Shown: piece after piece, positions 22,644-33,615 of the stretch
Layout: every line of letters begins with the position of its first letter
How positions within the stretch are numbered: position 1 is the stretch's first letter
The notes under the pieces: model-generated
What the model was told of the DNA's origin: nothing
The model's input: the letters and a program-made list of their open reading frames with translations, nothing else
Database searches by the model: none
Origin: Epiperipatus broadwayi
Taxonomy: Eukaryota > Onychophora > Udeonychophora > Euonychophora > Peripatidae
Direction: 5' to 3'
Assembly: GCA_028023455.1 (NCBI GenBank)
Contig: JAQFVV010012973.1
Location: forward strand, 117,501 to 181,500
DNA: 64,000 nucleotides
Made by a program: the position numbers and the translations under genes

Positions 22644-23741
22644 ACCAAAATCACACTTTTCTTTATGTTTGCCATAATATCCTATAAATATAATTTGTCC
22701 AAACTTCAAACACTTTTTAGCAAACTCTTTATTTCTACATACACAGACACCTATGTTTCGACTGACCTGCAGTCTTCTTCAGAGCTATTTTATAATGAAC
22801 AAAATAAAATAAAAATAAAAAACATAACTATATAATAACACTATAAAACATTTTAAACAATAAAAAACTAAAAACAACATCAAATATATATATTAAAAAA
22901 CTGAAATAAATAATCAAAACCAAATAAAACAATTAATATAAAATAAAATGTACTAAATAAATAGAAAATAAATATAAATTATACATGTGTATTCCTAACT
23001 TTATACATGTATACATTCAAGGACAACTATTAATCTGAAAAATTATCTACTTTATTATTATTAACAATCTACTAATTATCTTTATTCTTCATAAACTTAA
23101 ACTTTATGATTAATAACTAAAACTCTTTTAATTTTAAATCATATAATATGTATTATTTCCTTACTCATTCTTCTTTTAAAATTAATATTTTATATTTATT
23201 ATTATTTCTGAATATTTAAAACCTATAAACATTATAATCTTTAAACTCACCAAGTTTATTTTGATCTTCTAAATGAAAATAAAAATTCATTTTTTCAAAA
23301 AATTATCTTATACCCTAGCTCCCTCTATTACACATTATTTAAACTAAATATATATCCCCTACAACTCTTTATTTATATATATCTTTTTTTTACACTTTAA
23401 CTTTATTATTATTATATAAATCTCATAAATTTATATTATACTGCTTTATATGTTTTTATATATATATTCCCTACAACTTTATTTACATATATATTTTTTA
23501 TTTTATATACTTTAACTTTTATTATTATTTTTATATAATTCTCATAAATTTTTATTATACTGTTTTATACATAAATATTATGCTAATTTTATTAATTAAT
23601 TATTTTTCTATTATTTAATATCTATAAATATACCCACATTTATACTCCTATTTAACCTAACATTTTTTATCATCCCCAACTCATTTATAAACAATTATCT
23701 CTTTACATATTTACCTATATATATCTTATTAATAACTATAA

Positions 23742-24033
23742 CTATATCAATCTCATCCTAATCCCAGAATATCTATTAAATTCTGGTTTTATCTTTTTTA
23801 TTAATATAGCTTCTTTTATTTTTCTTTCTTTAATACTTTTCGTATGTAACTTCATTTTTATTGAACTTTGTGTAAATTTGTGTCCTGTTTCTTTTGTATG
23901 TATATATATTGGTGATTTACTATCTGCCATATGTTGTTTTAATCTTGCTTTTATAGAATTTTTTGTTTCTCCCACATATTTGTTATCAATCCCACTATCT
24001 AGACATTGTTTGCATTTTATCACATATACTCCA
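23742..24033 (-). pseudogene. PLE GIY-YIG endonuclease domain
   Basis: C-terminal nuclease of a Penelope-like reverse transcriptase, which nicks target DNA for primed integration. On the minus strand GVYVIKC starts at 24032, then in the 93-residue frame KYVGETKNSIKARLKQHM (residues 15-32) gives the YIG half with catalytic-type Arg27 and His31; TGHKF follows at 46-50, and KERKIKEAILIKKIKPEFNR (65-84) carries the conserved Glu71 and Asn83. The CxxC of KCKQC matches the Zn-type linker of many PLE nucleases. The domain itself is intact, ending at a TGA/TAA-rich tail; the RT upstream is truncated. The right arm at 24541-24660 repeats its last 35 codons on the plus strand. Confidence 0.85.
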
Positions 24034-24543
24034 TTAATTATTTCTTTATTATCTTTATTATATCCTATGTATTTGTTATCTATAAAATTTAATAGATTTT
24101 CTCTTTTTTATTAACTATTTTTGTATTAATTATTCTTTTGTATCTTTTATTAATCTTCTTTATAATTTTGTTAAACTTATTCACTATGATATTATTTGTT
24201 TTTATTTCTATATATCTATTTTCATCTTTCTTTTTTACTTCACTCTTTTCATTTTTATTTATCTTATACTCTATTTTTCCAATACTTCTTTTAATTATAT
24301 ATATAGGGAAACCATTCATTTTTAACTCATTGATTATTAAATATTTTGTTTATTATAATCTTCTTTCCTTGAAAAATACATTGCAACCCTGTATATTCTT
24401 GAATATATACAACTAATTTTATATTTCCTATCAATGTTGGAAAACCAACTTCTTATTTTGTTACCAATATTGTTCTTTTTATAAATACTTGTCTCAATAC
24501 ACCATTTTTTATCTATCAATTTCTTTTGAAACACAAAGTTCAA
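24034..24543 (-). pseudogene. PLE coding upstream of the endonuclease, broken
   Basis: Two minus-strand frames (24543-24337 and 24319-24089) continue the PLE polyprotein toward its RT. FPIYIIKRSIGKIEYKIN resembles the helical linker (FP-R-I--) between PLE thumb and endonuclease. Frameshifts separate them, and the RT catalytic core is absent because the copy is cut at 24543 where the right arm begins. Confidence 0.55.
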
Positions 24544-24663
24544 TAAAAATGAAGTTACATACGAAAAGTATTAAAGAAAGAAAAATAAAAGAAGCTATAT
24601 TAATAAGAAAGATAAAACCAGAATTTAATAGAGATTCTGGGATTAGGATGAGATTGGTATAGG
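24541..24663 (+). pseudogene. Inverted second copy of PLE endonuclease C-terminus
   Basis: Plus-strand KMKLHTKSIKERKIKEAIL through KPEFNRDSGI, the mirror of the frame ending at 23742, starting abruptly at the centre of the pair. Confidence 0.75.
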
Positions 24664-25314
24664 TATAGTTATTAAATAAGATGTATAGAGGTAAATATAT
24701 AAAGAGATAATTGTTTATAAATGAGTTGGGGATGATAAAAAATGGTTAGGTTAAATAGGAGTATAAATGTGGGTATATTTATAGATATTAAAAATAGGAA
24801 AATAATAAATTAATAAAATTAGCATAATATTTATGTATAAAACAGTATAATAAAAATTTATGAGAATTATATAAAAATAATAATAAAAGTTAAAGTATAT
24901 AAAATAAAAAATATATATGTAAATAAAGTTGTAGGGAATATATATATAAACATATAAAGCAGTATAATATAAATTTATGAGAAATATATAATAATAATAA
25001 AGTTAAGGTGTAAAAAAAGATATATATAAATAAAGAGTTGTAGAGGATATATATTTAGTATAAATAACATGTAATAGGGGGAGCTAGAGTATAAGATAAT
25101 TTTTTGAAAAAAAAACAAATTTTTATTTTCATTTAGAAGATCAAAATAAACTTGGTGAGTTTAAAGATTATAATGTTTATAGGTTTTAAATATTCAAAAA
25201 TAATAATAAATAAAAAATATTAATTTTAAAAGAAGAATGAGTAAGGAAATAATAAATATTATATGATTTAAAATTAAAAGAGTTTAGTTATTAATCATAA
25301 AGTTTAAGTTTATG

Positions 25315-25368
25315 AAGAATAGAGATATGTTTGAAGTTTGGACAAATATATATTTAAAGAATAGAGAT
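25315..25368 (+). mobile_element. 30-bp PLE-end micro-insertion with 12-bp TSD
   Basis: AAGAATAGAGAT occurs at 25315-25326 and 25357-25368. Between them are 30 bases beginning ATGTTTGAAGTTTGGACAAA, the same sequence as the PLE terminus at 25718-25741. The left arm (near 23076-23092) lacks both insert and second duplication. This is an extremely truncated PLE insertion that happened in the right arm after the pair formed. Confidence 0.7.
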
Positions 25369-25743
25369 AATTAGTAGATTGTTAATAATAATAAAATAGA
25401 TAATTTTTCAGATTAATAGTTGGCCTTGAATGTATATATGTATAAAGTTAGGAATACACATGTATAATTTATATTTATTTTCTATTTATGTAGTACATTT
25501 TATTTTATATTAATTGTTTTATTTGGGTTTGATTATTTATTTCAGTTTTTTAATATATATATTTTATGTTGTTTTTAGTTTTTTTATTGTTTAAAATGTT
25601 TTATAGTGTTATTATATAATTATGTTTTTTATTTTGTTCATTATATAACAGCTCTGAAGAAGACTGGTCAGTCAAAACTTAGGTGTCTGTGTATGTACAA
25701 ATAAAGAGTTTGCTAAAAAGTGTTTGAAGTTTGGACAAATTAT

Positions 25744-25758
25744 AATCATTAATATATT
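25744..25758. repeat. TSD of PLE pair, right
   Basis: Identical to 22629-22643. Confidence 0.7.
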
Positions 25759-26604
25759 TATGTGAAGACAATGGAATTAATATTGAAAGGAAAAAAATTT
25801 GACATTTGTAAATGAACATTTAGTATTGATAAATATTGAACAAGTGATATAGATATGGGAGAGATTATGATCTGAACCAATTAAAAAGTACTGATTCACC
25901 ATAAAAAGTATTTTTAGGATCCTTTATTTTTCAGATGTCTTCCCTTGTATATTTCAAAAGTGTGTGATGGGGTGGAAGTTTCAAGTATATCTAATCAAAT
26001 ATTATACTTATTTGTTTTCTTCATTATCCAAATAATTTTTAAAGGTCTTTGCTATTTTCAATGAATTATTCCTTTATCAAGTTTTGGATGTCCAAGTTTC
26101 TCATCTATATAAAGTAAAAATAAATAGTCTTTTAAAAATAGAGATGCTGCCAGATTAATAATCATTATGGATGCATTTAAGGATGAGAGTTGCACTTCAT
26201 AAATACAATCATGCAATAAATCTTATTGATAAGGGATACATTTTTTGTGCAATATGCTGTTACAAATGTGTTGCAATGACAATAAGGCTGTTATATATCT
26301 CAAGCTGGTATAAATATATAGTTACCATGGTATTGCAATGTAAACTTAATTAAATGGCTAAAGTTGTATTTTATCTTGCAGCATATTGTATATATTATGT
26401 AAAAAAAAAAATTCTAAAATTTTTCAGTAATAATAGAATAGTAATATTATCTGAGCATATGAACACATTAAGATAGTTTTATGAAATACATCTTTATTTC
26501 TTTAAATACTTCACAAGAAATAAGCATAATAAATGAAAACAAATATGTTTCCAGATATGTATATTATTGTTTTTGTATTAGATAGAACACATAAAATAAA
26601 TATG
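25759..26604. other. AT-rich spacer
   Basis: No supported feature; a 60-codon frame at 26171-26353 has no motif. Confidence 0.45.
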
Positions 26605-27066
26605 ATCTCTATTATACCACTAAACATCACATTATCACTATTTCTTATGCTAGCACATATCTGTTTAGTGGCTTAACACCAATCCTGTCCAATAGGATAG
26701 TGGTGGCTATGGTTGTTAAAAAGCCAAAGATACCAAAATATATGGGTACTAAACTGGGTTAAGACCCATATGACTATATAAGCTATTGAGCTTAGATTGA
26801 AAATATTATTGTGTTTTCAATTTTATTCTCATAGTTTTGTAGTTAAGTAGAGATAAAAGGTGGTTGCTGGAGAGTTGCATTAGATCCTAAGATCTAGGTG
26901 CAGTGCTCTCAGTTCCAAAGCTTCTCACTGATGAAAGCCACAAGCCAGAAACTAGTTTGGGGATATTGGATGAGTAGGCCCTAGATGGGAATTTTATGCA
27001 CAAGACTTCTGGCATCCATTGATTACTCTGTTTGGCACTGAGTAGCACTACTATATCTCTATTATA
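26605..27066 (+). mobile_element. Ribozyme repeat family B, single unit with 12-bp TSD
   Basis: ATCTCTATTATA at 26605-26616 and 27055-27066 flanks a 438 bp insertion. It holds one complete family B unit: GGCTTAACACCAATCCTG block, TGGTGGCTATGGTTGTTAAA, GGTTAAGACCCATATGACTA, GAGATAAAAGGTGGTTGCTG, GATCCTAAGATCTAGGTGCA, the hammerhead-like stretch at 26924-26962 and the CATCCATTGATTACTCTG end. At its left edge CCACTAAACA (26617) is the reverse complement of TGTTTAGTGG (about 26670), a small inverted junction. No protein is encoded; non-autonomous. Confidence 0.8.
26924..26962 (+). ncRNA. Hammerhead-like motif, family B
   Basis: CTCA, core CTGATGA (26928-26934), stem-loop AAGCCACAAGCCA, GAAA (26948), ACTAGT as very short stem III, T at the cleavage position, then TGGGG which can pair with CTCA (A-T, C-G, T-G, C-G). 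Stem II is weakened here by one change. Positions 10.1/11.1 are A and A instead of the normal G-C pair. Confidence 0.5.
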
Positions 27067-29280
27067 TCATTGCTGCTACCACACAGCATTCAATTTTGTT
27101 TAATAAATATTTCCTTTTCTATTTAATAGTGTTGTTCTTTAAAAAAGGTCACAATATAAACTTTGAAATTAAATATATGAAGTTATGCAAGAAAATTGTG
27201 TGTATCACTTATTTTTTGTTTATTTATTGAATTTTTTTTATACATTTTATTTATACAAAAAGTAATTGATTGCTTATTAATTTGAAATATAATGCCAATT
27301 TAATCATTTATTCAGCCTCAAAATTTTTTTTGATGGGATCTTTATGTTCATAGCTGTGAGCAATTGAATGAGGTAAAAATAATAGAAAATGCCTATAAGG
27401 GGAAGAAAGATAAGTATATACATGCCACAAGAATAGTCATTACTCATGTTTACTAGTGCTCTTTATTATAGAAAAATAGATCCTTCACATTCCATTTAGT
27501 TTATTAAACATGCAAACATCCTTAATTTTGTTTGGATCATTTAATTTATAAGCACTTGATGTTCGAAGTGCTATAAATGTGCAATGCTTTTGTCAATTCA
27601 ATCATCCAATTAGAGTAGTGTTAATTAAACAAAAATAATATGAAAAATGCATTTCCATAAATCTAAGTGCAATTCTAAATAATTTTTGTTCACTATTCTA
27701 GATAATAATATGTACAAATGATTGAAATCATAATAATAATTGTAATTATACTTATTTATAGTAAATATAATTTCAAAGGTCAATGATGAGGATTTTATGT
27801 AGTCCAGTATTGAACAAATATTATTCATGGGGAACTAAATGAGATGTGATATTTAATTAGGAGGGTATGGTGTCATAGTCCATATACATAGATTTTTATT
27901 AATCTTATACATTTTTATTTTATTAAAGGGTCATTTTATTTAATAAAAAGAGAATGAAAAAAGTAAAACATATATTTTTTCAAAATTGAAATATTTCATT
28001 TTTAATTAATGTTTTTTTAAAAACAAAATTATAGTAAATCTCTCTTTTGTTGAATAGATAAACAGAATTAAATAATTTTAAATCTATAAGAAGGTTAAAT
28101 TGTTTATTTGTCCATTTTTTGAGCTAAAGATAATATTAAGTAAAATGAAAGAGATAAGAAATAATCTAAGGTATTTTGTTTTGTTTTGTTTGTTGTGGAT
28201 CTATTCACATAAGGGAACATGGGATTATAAATAGGACTATATATTTTTTCCTCCCTCTCTCTTAGTTACTTTTGCTCATTATGAGTGAATAACCAAACTG
28301 TCACCAGGCCATATTAATAAAAAAATAATCATTTCCACAGCAAGTTATATTTCAAACACTAGTAATAATTGCAAGTAAGGAAAAGCTAATTTTCAAATAC
28401 CACAAATAAAAAATATTACCTTTGGTAGAATATTATTTTACCATGGAATAGTAAATCAACTTACAAGGGTCAACTGTTACAGTCCTATCTAGAAGATGTG
28501 AGCCTACTTTGAAGAGAATATTTAAGCCTGCCTAAGATGAGAAGTTTTGTTTAAATAATTTGTCAAAGTGAAGGAGAGAAGGAGAAAGTGAAATAAGTCC
28601 ATTAAAAGATTAATACTCTCATATTCAATGCTCATCAAGATGATCAGATCTACAAACAAATGCTTTATTATTTAAATATGTATATAAAAGTTAAAGTTAA
28701 AAAGGTATAAATTAATACAAAAACCAATGAAATGAATAGCCTTTTTATAATATTATTTACCAGATAAAAAAACATAGGAGCTGATTTATGACCTCTGTGC
28801 AAGGACAGCATATTGAAATACCAAATTGTGACATTTGAAAAAGGATAAGAATTATATGTGCATTCATAAAAACTAGAGCAAACAGAGATAGAAGATTATG
28901 TACATTTGAAATTATTCTAGTAAATTGAGCTCAATATAAAACGCTGAGTTTATTTTTTCATTTTATTTTTTTTTATATTTTCAAATTCAGTAATTGTCAA
29001 TGTGTATTTTTAACCTTCATACATAGGCATGAGAGTAATTTTTGTTTGATTTATTTGTAGGTACATATATTTTTTTTGTTGTTTGGAGTATTATTAAAAT
29101 AAATGTTTGATAGTGGATAAAAAACAGAAATAGAGTTATAAAACTTAGACATCATCTAATTAAAAGAAGATAATTAATATTGTCCTGAAGGATTGTAATG
29201 CTCATATTTTAGTTGTATTTATACTTTGGACTATTTCTATCATCTAATATGTATTGAATGTCTTTAAAAAAATTCCCATT
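27067..29280. other. AT-rich spacer
   Basis: No supported gene, repeat partner or structured motif. Confidence 0.45.
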
Positions 29281-29425
29281 CTAGTACTGTCACTGGTCAT
29301 GCCAGCAATACCTGATGAAGAGGAGAGAATAATACCTTTCGAAATTCTGAGCATATATTAACCTGTGTGCTATTACTAATAGTTAAATGTATTTGGAATA
29401 TTTAAATAAAGTGATTTTTTTCTGA
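29281..29425 (+). repeat. SINE/PLE-end composite repeat
   Basis: CTAGTACTGTCACTGGTCAT and GCCAGCA match the repeat at 48868-48890, where a tRNA B box precedes them. Then CTGATGAAGAGG...CCTTTCGAAA follows, and the end AATGTATTTGGAATATTTAA matches the end of the PLE at 58-60 kb (AATGTATTTGAAACATTTAA, 59988-60007). It may be a SINE sharing the tail of its partner PLE, or a PLE terminal fragment. Confidence 0.5.
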
Positions 29426-29439
29426 AGACATTTATATTA

Positions 29440-29995
29440 AATGATAGAAATGCCCAATATATAAATGCAAAAGAAGATGCTTATCTATTTATTTGTGAGG
29501 TAATTTATTTGTAGTTTAATTTTTTTTAGTTTTGTTTTGAGATCATATTAAATTCTTAGTTTGATTGAAATTTAATATCAGGCATATGTTGTTGTTTTTT
29601 CATTCTTTGCAGCATTCTAAAATAGAGATAAATATATTGTAATCTGAGAAATAAGTATAGATTGTGTATAAATTCTAAAACTATATGAGAGGTAGTATTA
29701 TGGGTGATAACAGATCTAAAAAAGGGAGTTTGATTTCTTGTGTCATAATAAAAGTGGTATAATGTTTATTATGGCTGGTGCTCATTAATGTACAAATTCT
29801 TCATCATCACATGATAAACAATTATATTGGAAAATTTAATAAATCATTCAATTAAAAGTATATATGTATGTTCTATTACATATATTTGACCAAGTGGGGA
29901 CAGATTAAATCCTCTAGGATATAGATGGTCTATTCACATTTGTTACCCAAGTGTGACTGAATGTGGTCTGTTGCAGTTGGATAATTACATTGAAT
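29440..29995 (+). repeat. Local duplication, copy A (empty site)
   Basis: Aligns with 32320-33615 after removal of the PLE pair at 32628-33388. Shared anchors: CAGCATTCTAAAATAGA, AATATATTGTAATCT, AACAGATCT, TAATGTTTATTATGGCTG, GTACAAAT, TGTTACCCAAGTGTGACTG-like sequence. Divergence indicates an old event or membership of an interspersed family. Confidence 0.7.
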
Positions 29996-30890
29996 TGAAT
30001 TATAAATAGGAATCAAATTGTTTAATTAAATTTAAGTTTATATTGAAAGAAAATTATATAAAGACTCAATAATACTTATAAAATAATATTTAAAATTATT
30101 GTAAACCCTAAACCAAGAATCAGTATGGTTATAAATTATATTAAAATATAAGTGAGATTACACACACATATAAATGTAGCCTGTAATGGGGGAATAAAGA
30201 ATGGTTGATCATTATTAATAAATAAAAAGTTGGATTTAGTCATTAATAAATATGCATATATGTTATAAAATGCAGCATGTTTATGAGAGTTATAAATTAG
30301 GCTGGAAAGTTGTCAAGGGATATCTAGATAAATAAGTGAGCTGCTTTTGATAGATTGGAGTAATTGGTACTTATTTTTTATTTTTCAAAATTATAACAAG
30401 CATAGAGGGAATTTTTTAGTTGGTACTTAATCTTTTATGATATTTTATAAGAATAGCAAGTGTTGAGAAATATTTTTTGTTGGTGTATAATATTGGAAAT
30501 TACAGGCATCAAGAAAGATTGATTGTTCAAACAAAAAGAATAGTAGTTTTTACTGTTGAAGTAAAAAATAAATGATCACTAGGTCAAGATCAATGAAAAT
30601 AGATCAGCACATCAATGAACCAAAAAATATGGAGCAAATAGGAAAAAATGTCAGTAGAGACTGTGAATGAGCATACATGAAAAAAAATTGTTACATTGCA
30701 TATATTATTAAAAATGTTAAAAGAAAAAAATACAAGAATGTTGCAAAAGTATGAGCTCTGATTCGAAGAAATGCAGCTTAAAAATTAAGACATACAAGAA
30801 GAGCACCCAAAGAAGCTGCAAGAAATGTGATTAGAAAATAAAAATATATATCATCTAAATAAAAAAAAAATCATTTTTGTGTGTTTTTAA
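29996..30890. other. AT-rich spacer
   Basis: No supported feature. It might include the far terminus of the hAT relic, but no terminal repeat was recognised. Confidence 0.4.
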
Positions 30891-31922
30891 TTTCTGGCAC
30901 ATATTGACTTCTTTGGCATTTTACAAAAATTGTCATATAGTCATATATAATTCCACAAAATATGAAAGACAGTAATCACTGCACTTCTATATGAAAAACT
31001 ATTTGGACATATGATTCATCATAATCTTTAAAAACTGCCTCAATCATTTTTTCAATTAGATTTAATCTTGTTAATTGTGTTTATGACAATTATTAAAGAT
31101 AAATATAAACTTGGAATAGTATATTTTGCAGCAAGATATCATTTGTGAATAATGCAATGGATGTATATTTTTTTTCCTTCAAATATGCTAAAAATCCTTG
31201 ATAGTAGCTCCATCTGTTGTGTAAGCAATTATATTTGTTAATGGCATCTTATGTTTTTAAAAATAGGATAAAATTATAGTATAAACAAATATATCTTTTG
31301 TATCTGTAATAAGATTATTGGCAAACAGCATTTATTTTTGCAGTGAATTATTTTGATTGAAATAATGAACATAAGCCATTAAAAGTTTTTGACTCATCTA
31401 TTTGTAGAGAAAATAATTTTGTTTGAAGCAGACAAAAAAGTTGTTTTTTGACATCAACAGCTATTTCATCAACTCCTATCTGCTTGTACTATCAATAATG
31501 GGAACTTTTGTTAGATTATCAGCTGGATCCTGATACATCATTGTCAATAAAAATATTTTAAAACATAGTTTTACAACTTTTTCCAAGAGTATGGGCTCTC
31601 CCATTTTTAGCAATAAGTTCAGATGTGTGGTAATTTGCTATGAGTCCATCTTTGATTTTTCTTGAATACCTTCAAATGTTGAGATAATGGCACTACATTT
31701 TTAAAATTATTCATATATCTTTAAAATATTATATGGATTTTTCACTTTTATTGTTTTTTAGTATAAAGATGATCTTACAATTGATATAGTTTTTGCTTGG
31801 TTAGAAAATTTTTTTTGACACAATATGCATATTGATATGACTTCATTTACGGTTGATTTGATGAAACCATATACCAAATATTCAGTTGAATATAAACTGG
31901 TACACTTTTTCTTAGAAGGCAT
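30891..31922 (-). pseudogene. hAT transposase relic (BED zinc finger type)
   Basis: Minus strand, ATG at 31922: MPSKKKCTSLYS, then EYLVYGFIKSTVNEVISICI and LCQKKF, the N-terminal BED-finger block of ZBED/SCAND3-like hAT transposases with its first Cys pair, followed by a stop after 66 codons. Later pieces in shifted frames fit the same protein: KVPIIDSTSRQELMK (the V-LS--T-SRRI segment), an LDES-region remnant, TTDGATIKDF at about 31215 (TDGA motif of the RNase-H-like fold) and ALFTNDILLQNI, matching the conserved H---HREALA-K area. Many stops; non-functional. The transposase C-terminus and termini are not identified. Confidence 0.7.
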
Positions 31923-32786
31923 AATGAAAACATAGGTACACTAGGAAAATACACAATATTAACACAAAATTATTCTCAAATGAACAGTCAACTGAACTGA
32001 CAGAATTCTATGCGCACATTATTGTGTGGCATCTACCAGATTTTTATGGTTTACATTTTTAAAATTTCATATTGAACGTGTATTATAATGTCACATGCTC
32101 AATATGAAATCTAAACATTGGTAATACATTCAAAATATAGAAATTGAATTTAAAAAATTATAAAACAGTATCATAAAATAAAAATATGTTTTTTAAAAAA
32201 ATAAATGGAAGTACTGTGATATTAAATTAATTATCACCTACCAAAAATCATAAAATGTCTACAGATGGGATACTGACCATGTTGAAGCCCTTGATATAAT
32301 TTTTAAAAAATACTTATTTATTTGTGATATAATTGAAATTTAAACTGCATTTATAGTTTAAATTTTTTAAATTTGTTTTATTTTATTGAGTCTATTAAAT
32401 GATTAGTTTAATTGAAATTTGATGTCAGGCATGTTTTTTTCTTTTTTATTCTTTTCAGCATTCTAAAATAGAAATAAATATATTGTAATCTAAAAAATAC
32501 ATATAAGGTGTACATAATTTCTAAAACTAGTTATATTAATATCAATTAATTATATGAAAGCCAATATTATGGTTGGTAACAGATCTGGGGGGGGGCACAT
32601 GGTTATGAAGATACCATAATGTTTATTTGGAAAATAATATAGGCACTATTGCACCTGAATGCAATGCTATTTTTTACTTAAAAACAAAATAAAATATATT
32701 ATTCAGCAAGCACTTTCAAGAGACATGCTCTCATCTTCATAGTTCTAAGTGAAGTAATTATATGCAAATTATGCAAAGTTCGAAGG

Positions 32787-32948
32787 TTAATTGCTCCATT
32801 TTTTTGAGATCGTGAAGCATGTGTCCTTGCGGTTGATGGTGTTGCAATCCATCGCAATGAAGCAGGCCTCCTTCACTTTTCTTTTTACATCGTACCTTTC
32901 TTTGCAGACCAAGTTGACATCTTGAGGCTCACACTGGTGTCCTGTTAG
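32787..32948 (-). pseudogene. PLE GIY-YIG endonuclease C-terminus, left arm
   Basis: Minus strand from 32948: LTGHQCEPQDVN, then KERYDVKRKVKEACFIAMDC with the conserved KEA Glu, then TINRKDTCF (Asn-Arg of the family) and ISKKWSN before the stop at 32787. Intact for its 53 codons but 5'-truncated; it belongs to a different PLE lineage from the one at 23.7 kb. Confidence 0.75.
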
Positions 32949-33026
32949 TTTCTGATGAATTGCAAAAATGGAATAATGTGATGGAGCTGACTCAGCTTTA
33001 ATATATGCATATTTGTGTTGTAGTAA

Positions 33027-33188
33027 CTAACAGGACACCAGTGTGAACCTCAAGATGTCAATCTGGTCTGAAAAGAAAGGCACAATGTAAACAGAAAAGT
33101 GAAAGAGGCCTGTTTCATTGCGATGGATTGCAACGCCATCAACCACAAGGACACATGCTTCATGATCTCAAAAAAATGGAGCAATTAA
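33027..33188 (+). pseudogene. PLE GIY-YIG endonuclease C-terminus, right arm
   Basis: Mirror copy of the left arm frame, ending at the same TAA. A TGC has become TGA after QSGL/NLV, and several residues differ, so this arm is more decayed than the left. Confidence 0.75.
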
Positions 33189-33615
33189 CCATTGAACTTT
33201 GCATAATTTGCATATAATTACTTCACGTAGAGCTATGAACATGAGAGCACGTCTCTTGAAAGTACTTGATGAATAATATATTTTATTTTTAAATAAAAAG
33301 TAGCTTTGCATTTAGGTGCAATAGAACCTATATTATTTTACAAATATATTTTCGCACACAAAGTTTTTGAGTTAACTTTGAATTACAACATAATGTTTAT
33401 TATGGCTGATGTGCATTGATGTACAAATATTACATCATATCCATTGGCTAAATGATAAGAGAAATTATATTGGGAAATATTATGAATCTGTCAATTAAAA
33501 GTATATATATATGATCTGTTACATATATTTGATAAATCGTCTGGTGTATAGGTGGCCTGTTAAATTTGGCTACCCAAATGTGACTGGGTGTGGACTATTA
33601 CATTTGACTAGGTAA

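Larger units (their letters stand above)
22629..25758. mobile_element. Penelope-like element, head-to-head inverted pair with 15-bp TSD
   Basis: Exact AATCATTAATATATT at 22629-22643 and 25744-25758 brackets the insertion. Inside, arms about 22695-23867 and 24541-25743 are reverse complements over about 1.2 kb with modest divergence; the about 670 bp between them exists only once and carries upstream PLE coding on the minus strand. Both arms have sense running outward and end with GTTTGAAGTTTGGACAAAT. Each outer end carries a CTGAAGAAGACTG...CAGTCGAAAC-like (right arm CAGTCAAAAC) stem. The left side has a further 51 bases between TSD and terminus, comparable to the unpaired tail known from Penelope. 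Partial inverted copies are known for Penelope elements; the TSD shows this one was inserted as a unit. Confidence 0.8.
32615..33401. mobile_element. Second PLE, head-to-head inverted pair with 13-bp TSD
   Basis: CATAATGTTTATT at 32615-32627 and 33389-33401 flanks 761 bases. Arms of about 320 bases (32628-32948 minus, 33027-33343 plus) diverge outward from a 78-base centre. Each begins with the last about 50 codons of a PLE endonuclease and continues into 3' UTR. The right side has about 45 further bases (CGCACACAAAGTTTTTGAG region) before the TSD, like the one-sided tail of the PLE at 22.6 kb. Confidence 0.85.
32320..33615 (+). repeat. Local duplication, copy B (filled by PLE pair)
   Basis: Partner of 29440-29995. 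The flanks of the PLE insertion here line up end to end with the uninterrupted copy A, so copy A is the pre-insertion state. Confidence 0.7.

Noticed and set aside
22750-22785. Hammerhead ribozyme in the PLE terminus (CTGAAGA...CAGTCGAAAC, ACA-TAGG-TGT)
   Set aside because: Stem II, GAAA and a stem III can be drawn, but there is an extra A after the core and no stem I pairing, so I do not call it a ribozyme. PLEs elsewhere are known to carry hammerheads, so it may be a relic.
24138-24416. 92-codon plus-strand hydrophobic frame
   Set aside because: Antisense shadow of the minus-strand PLE coding; the Phe/Leu/Ile richness comes from reading Lys/Asn/Glu codons backwards.
22629-25758. CRISPR array or tandem satellite
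   Set aside because: The repeats are two long inverted arms, not regularly spaced short direct repeats.
31998-32115. Palindrome ATTTCATATTGAAC...CTCAATATGAAAT near the hAT start as its terminal repeat
   Set aside because: It is a local 47-bp hairpin at 32067-32113 with no partner at the other side of the relic.
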